From: RCIO01 sp965232405
GTDB taxonomy: Bacteria > Pseudomonadota > Alphaproteobacteria > Rhizobiales > Rhizobiaceae
Length of the DNA stretch: 64,000 nucleotides
Assembly (NCBI GenBank): GCA_965232405.1
Contig: OZ246966.1
Location: 930,001 to 994,000, forward strand
Direction of reading: 5' to 3'
Below, piece by piece: positions 44,744-53,193 of the stretch. A program made the translations under genes and the position numbers. The stretch's first letter is position 1, and the number at the start of each line of letters is the position of its first letter. The notes under the pieces are model-generated. The model did no database searches. It was given only the letters and a program-made list of their open reading frames with translations, and was not told the origin of the DNA.

Positions 44744-45438
44744 TGACAATCACACTTGCTCTCCCCTCCAAGGGCCGGCTCAAGGAACAGGCCCTGAAGC
44801 ACATGGCCGATGCCGGCCTGCCGGCCGAAATGCCGGAGGACGCGCGCCGCTATCGCGCCGCACTCGCCGGCCGGCCGGAGGTGGAGCTTGTCTTCCTGTC
44901 GGCATCGGAAATCGCCAGCGAACTGGCTCAGGGCAATATCGATCTCGGCGTCACCGGCGAGGATTTGTTGCGCGAGACAATCGCCGACTTCGACAGCCGC
45001 GTGGAAATTGCAGCGCGTCTTGGCTTCGGCCGCGCCGACGTGGTCGTCGCCGTGCCGGACATGTGGCTTGATGTCGACACGATGGCCGATCTGGACGATG
45101 TCGCTGCCGATTTCCGCCAGCGGCACGGCAGGCGGCTCAGGATCGCCACCAAATATTGGCGGCTGACTCAGCAATTCTTCTCAGGCCTGCATGGCATCCA
45201 GGTTTACCGGATCGTGGAAAGCCTCGGCGCCACCGAGGGCGCCCCCGCGGCCGGCTCGGCAGACGTGATCGTGGACATCACGACAACGGGTTCGACGCTG
45301 CGCGCCAACCATCTCAAGGTTCTGGAAGACGGCGTCATCCTGCATTCGGAGGCGTGCGTTGCGGCGTCAAAGAAAGAGCGTGCAACGGACGATCAGGCGG
45401 TGATCGCCGAACTTGCCGGGATGCTGCGCACCGGCTAA
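44740..45438 (+). CDS. hisG: ATP phosphoribosyltransferase, short form
   Basis: 232 residues; the length marks the HisZ-dependent short form without the C-terminal regulatory domain. It has ITLALPSKGRLKEQAL, GVTGEDLLRE, RIATKYWRLTQQFF and the PRPP-binding DVIVDITTTGSTLRANHLK. It catalyses the first step of histidine biosynthesis. The start is ATG 44740, with ATG 44743 directly after as an alternative. Its stop overlaps that of the convergent DoxX gene by 4 bases. Confidence 0.94.
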   Translation: MMTITLALPSKGRLKEQALKHMADAGLPAEMPEDARRYRAALAGRPEVELVFLSASEIASELAQGNIDLGVTGEDLLRETIADFDSRVEIAARLGFGRADVVVAVPDMWLDVDTMADLDDVAADFRQRHGRRLRIATKYWRLTQQFFSGLHGIQVYRIVESLGATEGAPAAGSADVIVDITTTGSTLRANHLKVLEDGVILHSEACVAASKKERATDDQAVIAELAGMLRTG

Positions 45439-45830
45439 CCGCGCCGGCCATCCAGCGAAAACCGCCCTGCCCCCTGTATCGCCAGCACGATCAGCCCGCC
45501 GGCAATCGCAATGTCCTTCAGCAGCATCTGCCGGTGAAGGAAGGCGAGCGTGGCATTATCGCCCTGCCCGTAATGGCCCAGAAAGCCGGCCACCAGCGCG
45601 AAGGCAGCGAGCAGCGCGGCGGCAGGTCGCGTGAACAATCCCACCATCAACGCTATACCCCCAGCCACTTCAAACAGACCGACGCCCCATGCCTGGAGCG
45701 TCGGGAATGGCAGGCCGAGGCCGGCGAAGTAGCCGGCCGTGCCGGCAATGTTGGTTAGCGCTGCATAACCGCTGTCCAGAAACAGCACTGCCAGCATGAC
45801 GCGCGCCAGCAACAGGAATCCCGAGCCCAT
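45435..45830 (-). CDS. DoxX family membrane protein
   Basis: 131 residues with four hydrophobic helices. LLARVMLAVLFLDSGYAAL, GLPFPTLQAWGVGLFEVAGGIALMVGLFTRPAA and LKDIAIAGGLIVLAIQGAG follow the DoxX pattern. The family contains quinol- or redox-linked membrane proteins and many members without a role. A second DoxX gene lies just upstream on the same strand, separated by a terminator. Confidence 0.87.
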   Translation of the reverse strand: MGSGFLLLARVMLAVLFLDSGYAALTNIAGTAGYFAGLGLPFPTLQAWGVGLFEVAGGIALMVGLFTRPAAALLAAFALVAGFLGHYGQGDNATLAFLHRQMLLKDIAIAGGLIVLAIQGAGRFSLDGRRG

Positions 45831-45886
45831 GCAGCTTTCCTCCTCAACAGCGCCGACACTAGCGCGGACAAAGCTGCCCGCATAAC

Positions 45887-45917
45887 AAAAAGGCCCGGAG
45901 CGATGCCCCGGGCCTTT
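45887..45917 (-). terminator. Rho-independent terminator after the upstream DoxX gene
   Basis: On the minus strand AAAGGCCCGG (45917-45908) pairs perfectly with CCGGGCCTTT (45898-45889), followed by a run of T (45891-45887). It lies 22 bp after the stop of the 45939-46328 gene and so separates the two DoxX genes. Confidence 0.85.
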
Positions 45918-45938
45918 CGTCTGTTGCCTTCAGACGGT

Positions 45939-46328
45939 TCAGGCAGAACCGCGGCGGCCGTCAACCGAGATCGAGCCGGGACCGGCCGCGTAGAGTGCGA
46001 GGAACCCGCCAACCAGCGCGAAATTCTTGAAGAAGATGCTCATCTGCATCTGATCGGCGAGGTTGTTGTGGAAGATCACGGCGGTGAGAACGCAGAAAAG
46101 GGCAAGCGCGAGTGACGCAAGACGGGTCTGGAACCCGATGAGCACCGCAAGTCCAGCCACCACTTCCCAGATACCCGCCAGCCAGGCGAGTAGCGTGGGC
46201 GCCGGCAGACCTACCGAGCCGATGTAACCGGCCGTGCCTGCAATGCCGCCGAACTTGGCGAAGCCCGCCATAATGAACATCACCGAAAGCAGGATCCGGG
46301 CAATCAGCAGAACTACGTTGTTGGACAT
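45939..46328 (-). CDS. DoxX family membrane protein
   Basis: 129 residues, four hydrophobic helices. LIARILLSVMFIMAGFAKFGGIAG, GLPAPTLLAWLAGIWEVVAGLAVLIGFQTR and FFKNFALVGGFLALYAAGPG are DoxX features and align along the whole length with the downstream DoxX protein, both ending in the same SxDGRRG-type tail. The two are paralogues with separate transcription units. No redox partner is adjacent. Confidence 0.88.
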   Translation of the reverse strand: MSNNVVLLIARILLSVMFIMAGFAKFGGIAGTAGYIGSVGLPAPTLLAWLAGIWEVVAGLAVLIGFQTRLASLALALFCVLTAVIFHNNLADQMQMSIFFKNFALVGGFLALYAAGPGSISVDGRRGSA

Positions 46329-46470
46329 TTCGCTCCCCTTCGTCGGGTTGTTGAGAGTGCGCGCTGATATGCCAACTCAGCGTATACCGCCAGCCCCGAT
46401 TGACCGAACGCTATGTTCACCCCTGCTGAACAGCTTTCCGTGACTGTTCACAAAGGCGTTATCGCTTGCA

Positions 46471-47862
46471 TCAGCCCGGCCGGACCATGTCCTGCGGCCT
46501 GACGATCGAATCGTACTCGTCAGCCGTGACAAGGCCGGAAGCCAGAGCTTCTTCCTTCAGGGTGGTGCCGTTCTTGTGTGCGGTCTTGGCGATCTTCGCC
46601 GCAGCGTCATAGCCGATCTTCGGCGCAAGTGCGGTCACCAGCATCAGCGACTGCTGCATCAGTTCGGCAATGCGCGTCTCGTTGGCCTCGATGCCCGCGA
46701 CACAATTGTCGGCGAAGGATCGCATTGCGTCGGCGAGCAGTCGCACCGACTGCAGAACCGCATTGGCGATCACCGGCTTGAACACGTTGAGCTCGAAATG
46801 CCCCTGGCTGGCCGCAAAAGCGATTGTGGTCTGGTTGCCCGTCACCTGCGTTGCGACCATCGTCAGCGCCTCGGCCTGGGTCGGGTTCACCTTGCCCGGC
46901 ATGATCGAGGACCCCGGCTCATTTTCGGGCAACACAAGCTCACCCAGACCGGACCGCGGACCGGAACCCAGGAAGCGGATGTCGTTGCCGATCTTGAAGA
47001 GATCGGCGGCCAGCGCCGACAACGTGCCATGGAATGCAGTCAGCGCGCCGTGGCTCGCCAGCGCCTCGAACTTGTTTGCGGCCGTGCGGAAGGGCAGCCC
47101 CGTTATCTCGCTCACCCTTGCAGCGAAGGCCTCCGCGAACCCTTCAGGTGCGTTGAGGCCGGTGCCGACCGCCGTGCCGCCCTGCGCCAGCGCATAGACG
47201 TCATCGAGCGCATCCTCGATGCGCTTGGCCGACAGTTCGAGCGCGGCGACGTAGCCCGAAAATTCCTGGCCCAGCGTCAGCGGCGTTGCGTCCTGCGTGT
47301 GCGTGCGGCCGATCTTGACGATGTCGGCGAATGCCTTGCGCTTGGCGTCCAGCCCGTTCTTCAGGTGATCGAGCGCCGGCAGCAGCCGTTCCTTCGCCTC
47401 GCTTGCAACTGCAATATGCATCGCAGTCGGAAAGGTGTCGTTGGATGACTGGCTCATATTGACGTGGTCGTTGGGGTGGACCGGCTTCTTGGAGCCCATC
47501 TCACCGCCCAGCATCTCGATGGCCCTGTTGGCGATCACTTCATTGGCGTTCATGTTGGACTGCGTACCGGACCCGGTCTGCCAGACAACCAGAGGGAAGT
47601 TCTCATCGAGCTTGCCGCCTCTCACCTCGTCTGCCGCATTGCTGATCGCCTCGCCAAGCTTCGGATCGAGCCTGCCCAGCGCGACATTCACATCAGCTGC
47701 AGCGCGTTTCACCAGCCCCAGCGCATGAACCAGCGGCAGCGGCATTTGTTCGGTGCCGATCCTGAAATTGTTGCGCGACCGCTCGGTCTGCGCCCCCCAA
47801 TACCGATCTGCCGGCACATCGATAGCGCCAAACGTGTCGGTCTCCTTGCGTGTCGCGGCCAT
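46471..47862 (-). CDS. fumC: Fumarate hydratase, class II
   Basis: 463 residues from the ATG at 47862 (MAATRKETDTFGAIDVPAD), with AGGAGG 8 bases upstream. The superfamily signature GSSIMPGKVNPTQAE contains the catalytic Ser loop; GSGTQSNMNANEVIANRA, HVNMSQSSNDTFPTAMHI and GRTHTQDATPLTLGQEFSGY are also typical. It is the oxygen-stable, iron-free enzyme that interconverts fumarate and malate in the TCA cycle. It also consumes the fumarate released by tyrosine breakdown. Confidence 0.96.
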   Translation of the reverse strand: MAATRKETDTFGAIDVPADRYWGAQTERSRNNFRIGTEQMPLPLVHALGLVKRAAADVNVALGRLDPKLGEAISNAADEVRGGKLDENFPLVVWQTGSGTQSNMNANEVIANRAIEMLGGEMGSKKPVHPNDHVNMSQSSNDTFPTAMHIAVASEAKERLLPALDHLKNGLDAKRKAFADIVKIGRTHTQDATPLTLGQEFSGYVAALELSAKRIEDALDDVYALAQGGTAVGTGLNAPEGFAEAFAARVSEITGLPFRTAANKFEALASHGALTAFHGTLSALAADLFKIGNDIRFLGSGPRSGLGELVLPENEPGSSIMPGKVNPTQAEALTMVATQVTGNQTTIAFAASQGHFELNVFKPVIANAVLQSVRLLADAMRSFADNCVAGIEANETRIAELMQQSLMLVTALAPKIGYDAAAKIAKTAHKNGTTLKEEALASGLVTADEYDSIVRPQDMVRPG

Positions 47863-48069
47863 GATCGGCCTCCTGTGGCGATTGCGGAACGTGCTAACCG
47901 ATATGGCGTTGTTGCCGGTGAGGGGCAATGCCCGGCGTTCACCACTTCACGCAACGGCATTCGAGGGCGCTTTACAAGCGAAGCGGCAAGAGGCAAGTAT
48001 CACCGCACCACCGCCATGCCGGGCTCTGGCATGTGCCAATAGGGGCATAATAAACGGGAGAGTCTCATT

Positions 48070-49275
48070 ATGCGTTCTACCATTCGTAAGGTGCTCGTAT
48101 CGTCCGCCGGCGCCGCAGCGCTGCTCGCAGCCGCTACCGCCAGCCAGGCGCAGGAAGTCAAAGTGGGCGTGCTTCTCGGCTATACCGGGCCGATTGAATC
48201 GCTGACGCCGCCGATGGCTGACAGCGCCGAACTCGCGCTCAAGGAAATCAACGACAGCGGCATGTTCCTGAACGGCGAAACGCTGGTTCCGGTTCGCGCC
48301 GACTCCACCTGTATCGACAACGCAGCCGCAACGGCCGCCGCCGAACGTCTGGTTACGTCGGACAATGTTGCCGCCATCGTGGGCGCCGACTGCTCGGGCG
48401 TGACGACCGCCGTGGTCAACAATGTGTCGGTGCCGAACGGTGTCGTGACGATTTCGCCGTCGGCAACCTCGCCGGCGCTGTCGACGATCGAAGACAACGA
48501 CTTCTTCTTCCGCACCTCGCCGTCCGATGCCCGTCAGGGCAAGGTGCTGGCCGACATCCTGATGTCGCAGGACATCAAGACCGTCGCGGTCACCTACACC
48601 AACAACGACTACGGCAAGGGCCTGTCGGACTCCTTCGCCAGCGCATTTGAAGAAGCTGGCGGTACCGTCACGATCAACGCGCCGCATGAAGACGGCAAGG
48701 GCGACTATTCGGCCGAAGTCGGCGCGCTGGCCGCTGCCGGTGGCGATCTGCTCGTCGTGCTCGGCTATGCGGATCAGGGTGGCGTAGGCGTCATCCGTTC
48801 GTCGGTTGAATCCGGCGCATTCGACAAGTTCGCGCTCGGCGACGGCATGTATTCCGACAGCCTGATCGAAGCCATCGGCGATGATCTCAACGGCACCATC
48901 GGCTCCGTACCGTGGTCGGAAGGCGAAGGCGCCGACGCATTCGTCGCAACGGCCGAAGCCGCTGGCCTGGACCCGAACGGTTCGTTCCGCCGCGAGAGCT
49001 ACGACGCTGCAGCGCTGATCGCACTTGCCATGCAGGCGGCCGGTTCTACCGACCGTGCGGCGATCAAGGACCAGATCCTGAACGTGGCAAATGCACCGGG
49101 CGAAAAGATCCTTCCCGGCCAGCTCGGCAAGGCGCTTGAGCTGCTCAAGGCCGGTACCGACATCGACTATGTCGGCGCGACCAATGTCGAGCTGATCGGC
49201 CCCGGCGAAGCGTCCGGCACCTATCGCGAATATGTCGTGAAGGACGGCGCGTACACGACCGTACAGTTCCGCTAA
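48070..49275 (+). CDS. Branched-chain amino-acid type ABC transporter substrate-binding protein
   Basis: 401 residues. Signal peptide MRSTIRKVLVSSAGAAALLAAATASQA, with cleavage likely after SQA. The mature part starts QEVKVGVLLGYTGPIESLTP and contains IVGADCSGVTTAV, ISPSATSPALSTIEDNDFFFRTSPSD and YTNNDYGKGLSDSFASAFEEAGG, typical of type I periplasmic binding proteins of the LivJ/leucine-binding group. The ligand could be an amino acid, amide or another small polar compound. It is the first gene of a complete five-gene importer and is followed by a hairpin that may raise its expression relative to the rest. Confidence 0.93.
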   Translation: MRSTIRKVLVSSAGAAALLAAATASQAQEVKVGVLLGYTGPIESLTPPMADSAELALKEINDSGMFLNGETLVPVRADSTCIDNAAATAAAERLVTSDNVAAIVGADCSGVTTAVVNNVSVPNGVVTISPSATSPALSTIEDNDFFFRTSPSDARQGKVLADILMSQDIKTVAVTYTNNDYGKGLSDSFASAFEEAGGTVTINAPHEDGKGDYSAEVGALAAAGGDLLVVLGYADQGGVGVIRSSVESGAFDKFALGDGMYSDSLIEAIGDDLNGTIGSVPWSEGEGADAFVATAEAAGLDPNGSFRRESYDAAALIALAMQAAGSTDRAAIKDQILNVANAPGEKILPGQLGKALELLKAGTDIDYVGATNVELIGPGEASGTYREYVVKDGAYTTVQFR

Positions 49276-49296
49276 TCGGAAACCACACCGCAATTT

Positions 49297-49323
49297 ACAG
49301 CCCGGCCTTCCCGGCCGGGCTGT
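49297..49323 (+). terminator. Intra-operon hairpin between substrate-binding protein and LivG genes
   Basis: ACAGCCCGGCC (49297-49307) pairs perfectly with GGCCGGGCTGT (49313-49323) around 5 bases. There is only a short T-poor tail (TCGCATAATC). Such hairpins after binding-protein genes often stabilise the upstream mRNA segment or end part of the transcription. Confidence 0.6.
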
Positions 49324-49343
49324 TCGCATAATCGGGGTTGCGC

Positions 49344-50141
49344 ATGATCCGCGTGGAAGACCTCCACATGCATTTCGGCGGCATCAGAGCTGTCGACGGG
49401 GCGAGCATCGAAGTCGCCAAGGGATCAATCACCGGACTGATCGGCCCCAACGGGGCGGGAAAGACAACGCTCTTCAACGTCGTTGCCGGCCATTTCAAGC
49501 CGACTTCCGGCACGGTCTGGCTGGACGGTGAGGACGTTACCGGGCTGACGCCGCACGAGCTTTTTGCCAAGGGCCTGCTGCGCACCTTCCAGATCGCGCA
49601 TGAGTTCTCCACGCTCACCGTGCGCGACAATCTGATGATGGTGCCTGCACAGCAGCCGGGCGAGTCTCTCATCGACGTGTGGCTGCGCGCCGGCAAGGTC
49701 CGTGCGCGCGAGGCGGAGATCCGCCAGAAGGCGGACGAGGTCATCGACTTTCTGCAGCTTGGGCATCTGGCGGATGAACGGGCGGGCAATCTGTCGGGCG
49801 GCCAGAAAAAGCTGCTGGAACTCGGCCGTACCATGATGGTGGACGCCAAGATCGTGTTCCTCGACGAGGTGGGCGCGGGCGTCAACCGCACGCTGCTCAA
49901 GACCATCGCCGACACGATCCTGCGCCTCAACAAGGAGCGCGGCTACACTTTCTGCGTCATCGAGCACGACATGGATTTCATCGCGGCACTTTGCGACCCG
50001 GTCATTGTCATGGCCGAGGGACGCGTGCTGTTTGAGGGTACGGCGGACGAAGTGAAGACCAACGAGCAGGTGATCGAGGCATATCTTGGCACCGGCATCA
50101 AGAACCGGCCAGCGCGAAAAGCCGAGGGGGCCAGCCAATGA
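49344..50141 (+). CDS. livG: Branched-chain amino-acid type ABC transporter ATPase (LivG)
   Basis: 265 residues from ATG 49344 (MIRVEDLHMHFGGIRAV); a TTG two codons earlier is possible. Walker A is GPNGAGKTTL, the signature is LSGGQKKLLELG, and the Walker B region reads IVFLDEVGAGVNRTLL, where the common DEP is DEV; the D-E pair remains. The His switch is in VIEHDMDFI. It pairs with LivF to drive the LivH/LivM channel. It overlaps livF by 4 bases. Confidence 0.93.
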   Translation: MIRVEDLHMHFGGIRAVDGASIEVAKGSITGLIGPNGAGKTTLFNVVAGHFKPTSGTVWLDGEDVTGLTPHELFAKGLLRTFQIAHEFSTLTVRDNLMMVPAQQPGESLIDVWLRAGKVRAREAEIRQKADEVIDFLQLGHLADERAGNLSGGQKKLLELGRTMMVDAKIVFLDEVGAGVNRTLLKTIADTILRLNKERGYTFCVIEHDMDFIAALCDPVIVMAEGRVLFEGTADEVKTNEQVIEAYLGTGIKNRPARKAEGASQ

Positions 50142-50842
50142 GCTACCTCTCGGGCCTCGGCATGACCGGCGGTTATGGCGGCGCGGACATCCTGCACGGA
50201 TGCGACATTGCCGTGGACAAGGGTGAGATCGTTGTCATTGTCGGCCCCAATGGCGCCGGCAAGTCGACGGCGATGAAGGCGATCTTCGGCATGCTCAAGC
50301 TGCGCGAGGGCGATGTAACCCTCGATGGCGAAGACATTTCCGCGTTGTCGCCGCAGGATCGCGTGAAGGCCGGCATGGGTTTCGTGCCCCAGACCGGCAA
50401 TGTCTTCACCACCATGACGGTGCAGGAAAACCTGGAGATGGGCGCCTTCATTCGCGCCGACGACTTCACCGACACGATGGACCAGGTGTACGAGCTCTTT
50501 CCGGTCCTCAAGGAAAAGCGGCGCCAGCCGGCCGGCGAACTTTCAGGCGGCCAGCGGCAGCAGGTAGCCGTCGGGCGGGCGCTGATGACCAACCCTGGTG
50601 TGCTGATGCTCGACGAACCGACCGCCGGCGTGTCGCCAATCGTCATGGACGAACTGTTCGACCGCATTCTGGAAGTGGCGGCCACCGGCATCGCCATCCT
50701 CATGGTAGAACAGAACGCACGGCAGGCGCTGTCGATTGCCGATCGCGGCTATGTGCTGGTGCAGGGCCGTAACCGCTACACAGACACCGGAGAAGCCTTG
50801 CTGGCCAATCCGGATGTCCGCGCTTCATTCCTGGGCGGGTGA
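50138..50842 (+). CDS. livF: Branched-chain amino-acid type ABC transporter ATPase (LivF)
   Basis: 234 residues. Walker A GPNGAGKSTAMKAI, signature LSGGQRQQVAVGRALM, Walker B VLMLDEPTAGVSP and switch MVEQNARQALSIADRGYVL are all present. GFVPQTGNVFTTMTVQENLEMG is a family hallmark. It starts inside the end of livG (ATGA). It is the second ATPase of the importer. Confidence 0.94.
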   Translation: MSYLSGLGMTGGYGGADILHGCDIAVDKGEIVVIVGPNGAGKSTAMKAIFGMLKLREGDVTLDGEDISALSPQDRVKAGMGFVPQTGNVFTTMTVQENLEMGAFIRADDFTDTMDQVYELFPVLKEKRRQPAGELSGGQRQQVAVGRALMTNPGVLMLDEPTAGVSPIVMDELFDRILEVAATGIAILMVEQNARQALSIADRGYVLVQGRNRYTDTGEALLANPDVRASFLGG

Positions 50843-50846
50843 GACA

Positions 50847-51851
50847 ATGACCGACATTCTCAACGCGCTGGCCCTGTTTTCCAACTTCGTGCTCCTGCCC
50901 GGCCTTGCCTATGGCTCGCAGCTGGCGCTCGGTGCGCTTGGCGTAACGCTCGTCTTCGGCATTTTGCGCTTCGCCAATTTCGCCCATGGCGACCTGATGG
51001 CCTTCGGCACGATGGTCACCATCCTCGTCACATGGTGGATGCAGTCCATCGGCATCAGCATCGACCCGCTGCCGACTGCGCTTCTGGCGCTGCCGTTCGG
51101 GATTGCCGTCGCCATCATGATCACGCTTTTGTTCGACCGTTCCGTCTTTGCCTTCTACCGGCGAAAGCGATCACCGGGCATCGTGCTGGTCATGGCGTCA
51201 ATCGGTGTCATGTTCATGCTCAACGGTATTGTGCGCTTTGTCATTGGCCCCGATGACCAGCGCTTCGCCGACGGCGCACGTTTCATCATCAGCGCGCGCG
51301 ACTTCAAGGAACTCACCGGACTGGATGAAGGGCTTACGATCCGGCTGCCGGTGCTGATCACCGTCGTTGTTGCCATACTGGTGGTGGCGGCGCTGTTCTG
51401 GTTCCTGCAATACACCCGCACGGGCAAGGCGATGCGCGCCTACTCCGACAATGAGGATCTGGCGCTGCTTTCAGGCATCAGTCCCGAACGCGTGGTGGCT
51501 GTCACCTGGATCATCGCAGCCAGCCTGGCAACGATTGCTGGCGTGCTCTACGGCCTCGACAAGAGCTTCAAGCCATTCACCTATTTCCAGTTGCTCCTGC
51601 CAATCTTCGCGGCTGCAATCGTGGGCGGCATCGGGCAGCCCATTGGGGCAATCGCCGGCGGCTTTGTCGTGGCCTTTTCCGAAGTCACTGTCACCTACGC
51701 CTACAAGCGGGTGCTTGAATATCTGAGCTTCGAACCGAACAGCCTCGTGCAGCTGCTGTCCACGGAGTACAAGTTCGCCGTCTCCTTCGTCATCCTGGTG
51801 ATCGTGCTGCTTATCCGGCCGACAGGTATCTTCCGGGGGAGGCTGCTGTAA
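50847..51851 (+). CDS. livH: Branched-chain amino-acid type ABC transporter permease (LivH)
   Basis: 334 residues from ATG 50847 (MTDILNALALFSNF), 4 bp after the livF stop. About eight hydrophobic helices. GVTLVFGILRFANFAHGDLMAFG and LYGLDKSFKPFTYFQLLLPIFAAAIVGGIGQPIGAIAGG match the LivH permease. It overlaps livM by one base (TAATG). Confidence 0.93.
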   Translation: MTDILNALALFSNFVLLPGLAYGSQLALGALGVTLVFGILRFANFAHGDLMAFGTMVTILVTWWMQSIGISIDPLPTALLALPFGIAVAIMITLLFDRSVFAFYRRKRSPGIVLVMASIGVMFMLNGIVRFVIGPDDQRFADGARFIISARDFKELTGLDEGLTIRLPVLITVVVAILVVAALFWFLQYTRTGKAMRAYSDNEDLALLSGISPERVVAVTWIIAASLATIAGVLYGLDKSFKPFTYFQLLLPIFAAAIVGGIGQPIGAIAGGFVVAFSEVTVTYAYKRVLEYLSFEPNSLVQLLSTEYKFAVSFVILVIVLLIRPTGIFRGRLL

Positions 51852-53149
51852 TGACCCGGCGTGACCTCCTTCTCTATGTCGGCATGGCTGCGCTGCTGAC
51901 GCTTGTCGGTTTCACGCAGAGCTGGAACGTCTCACTCACCATCGTCAATCTGTGCCTGATCTCTGCAGTCATGGCGCTCGGCGTGAACATCCAGTGGGGC
52001 TACGCCGGCCTGTTCAATGTCGGCATCATGGGTTTTGCCGCGCTTGGCGGAGTGGCGGCGGTGCTTGTATCGGAACCGCCCGTCGGCGGGGCCTGGGCGG
52101 CCGGCGGTGTCGGCATCGGCCTGTCGCTTCTGGCGCTCATTGGCACGATCGCTGCGGTCATTCTGACGAGGCGACATGTCAGGGGCCGATGGCGCAATCC
52201 GGCGGCACTTGCGGTTGCCGTGATCGGCTATTTCGTCATCCGCGCCGTTTTCGATCCAGCGGTCGACGCCATTGAGAGCTTCGACCCTGCCCGCACCGGC
52301 TATCTGGGCGGCCTCGGCCTGCCCATCGTCTTTTCATGGCTTGTCGGTGGTGTGTTCGCGGCTGCCGCTGCCTGGCTGGTGGGCAAGGTAGCGCTTGGTC
52401 TGCGCGCCGACTACCTGGCCATCGCCACGTTGGGCATCTCCGAAATCATCCTGGCGATGATGAAGAACGAGGACTGGCTGACCCGTGGGGTGAAAAACGT
52501 CTCGGGCCTGCCGCGTCCGGTGCCGCTGGAGATCGAGCTGCAGCAGGCCGAATGGTTTCTCGACCTTGCCGCCCGCTTCGACGCGGACCCGATCGTGTTT
52601 TCCAGCATCTATGTGAAGCTCTGCTATGCTGGCCTGTTCGCCATTGTGCTTGTCATCCTGATGTGGCTGGCGGAACGCGCGCTGAACGCGCCCTGGGGGC
52701 GCATGATGCGGGCCATCCGCGACAATCGCGACGCTGCCGAGGCGATGGGCAAGGACGTAACGGCGCGCCATCTGCAGACCTTCATCCTCGGCTCGGCGGT
52801 CCTCGGCATCGCCGGTGCGATGCTGACCACGCTTGACGGCCAGTTCACCCCCGGCCAGTACAACCCGCTGCGCTTCACCTTCCTGATCTGGGTGATGGTG
52901 ATTGTCGGCGGGTCCGGCAACAATTGGGGCGCCGTGCTCGGCGGCTTCCTGATCTGGTTTGTCTGGGTGGAGGCAGAACCCGCCGGCATCGTGATTATGA
53001 ATGCGATCACCGCCGGGCTGGACGAGACAAGCGCGGTACGCAACCACCTGCTGGAAGCCGCGCCGCATATGCGGCTCTTCCTGATGGGCCTGATCCTGCT
53101 TCTGGTGCTGCGCTTTGCGCCGCGCGGGCTGATTCCGGAACGGAACTGA
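51851..53149 (+). CDS. livM: Branched-chain amino-acid type ABC transporter permease (LivM)
   Basis: 432 residues, about ten hydrophobic helices. LGVNIQWGYAGLFNVGIMGFAALGG, the cytoplasmic coupling region RMMRAIRDNRDAAEAMGKDV, and IWVMVIVGGSGNNWGAVLGGFLIWF are LivM features. It is longer than usual LivM (about 320-360) because of an extra helical and loop segment in residues 80-160. It is the last gene of the importer operon; a GC-rich hairpin follows. Confidence 0.92.
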   Translation: MTRRDLLLYVGMAALLTLVGFTQSWNVSLTIVNLCLISAVMALGVNIQWGYAGLFNVGIMGFAALGGVAAVLVSEPPVGGAWAAGGVGIGLSLLALIGTIAAVILTRRHVRGRWRNPAALAVAVIGYFVIRAVFDPAVDAIESFDPARTGYLGGLGLPIVFSWLVGGVFAAAAAWLVGKVALGLRADYLAIATLGISEIILAMMKNEDWLTRGVKNVSGLPRPVPLEIELQQAEWFLDLAARFDADPIVFSSIYVKLCYAGLFAIVLVILMWLAERALNAPWGRMMRAIRDNRDAAEAMGKDVTARHLQTFILGSAVLGIAGAMLTTLDGQFTPGQYNPLRFTFLIWVMVIVGGSGNNWGAVLGGFLIWFVWVEAEPAGIVIMNAITAGLDETSAVRNHLLEAAPHMRLFLMGLILLLVLRFAPRGLIPERN

Positions 53150-53152
53150 ACG

Positions 53153-53177
53153 GGGGCGGCGCTGCTGCCGCCGCCCC
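53153..53177. terminator. Hairpin between convergent livM and MATE genes
   Basis: GGGGCGGCG (53153-53161) pairs with CGCCGCCCC (53169-53177), 7-base loop. It sits in the 44 bp between the livM and MATE stops. No T-tract on either strand; a bidirectional terminator role is inferred. Confidence 0.55.
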
Positions 53178-53193
53178 TCAGGCATTCTTCGTC

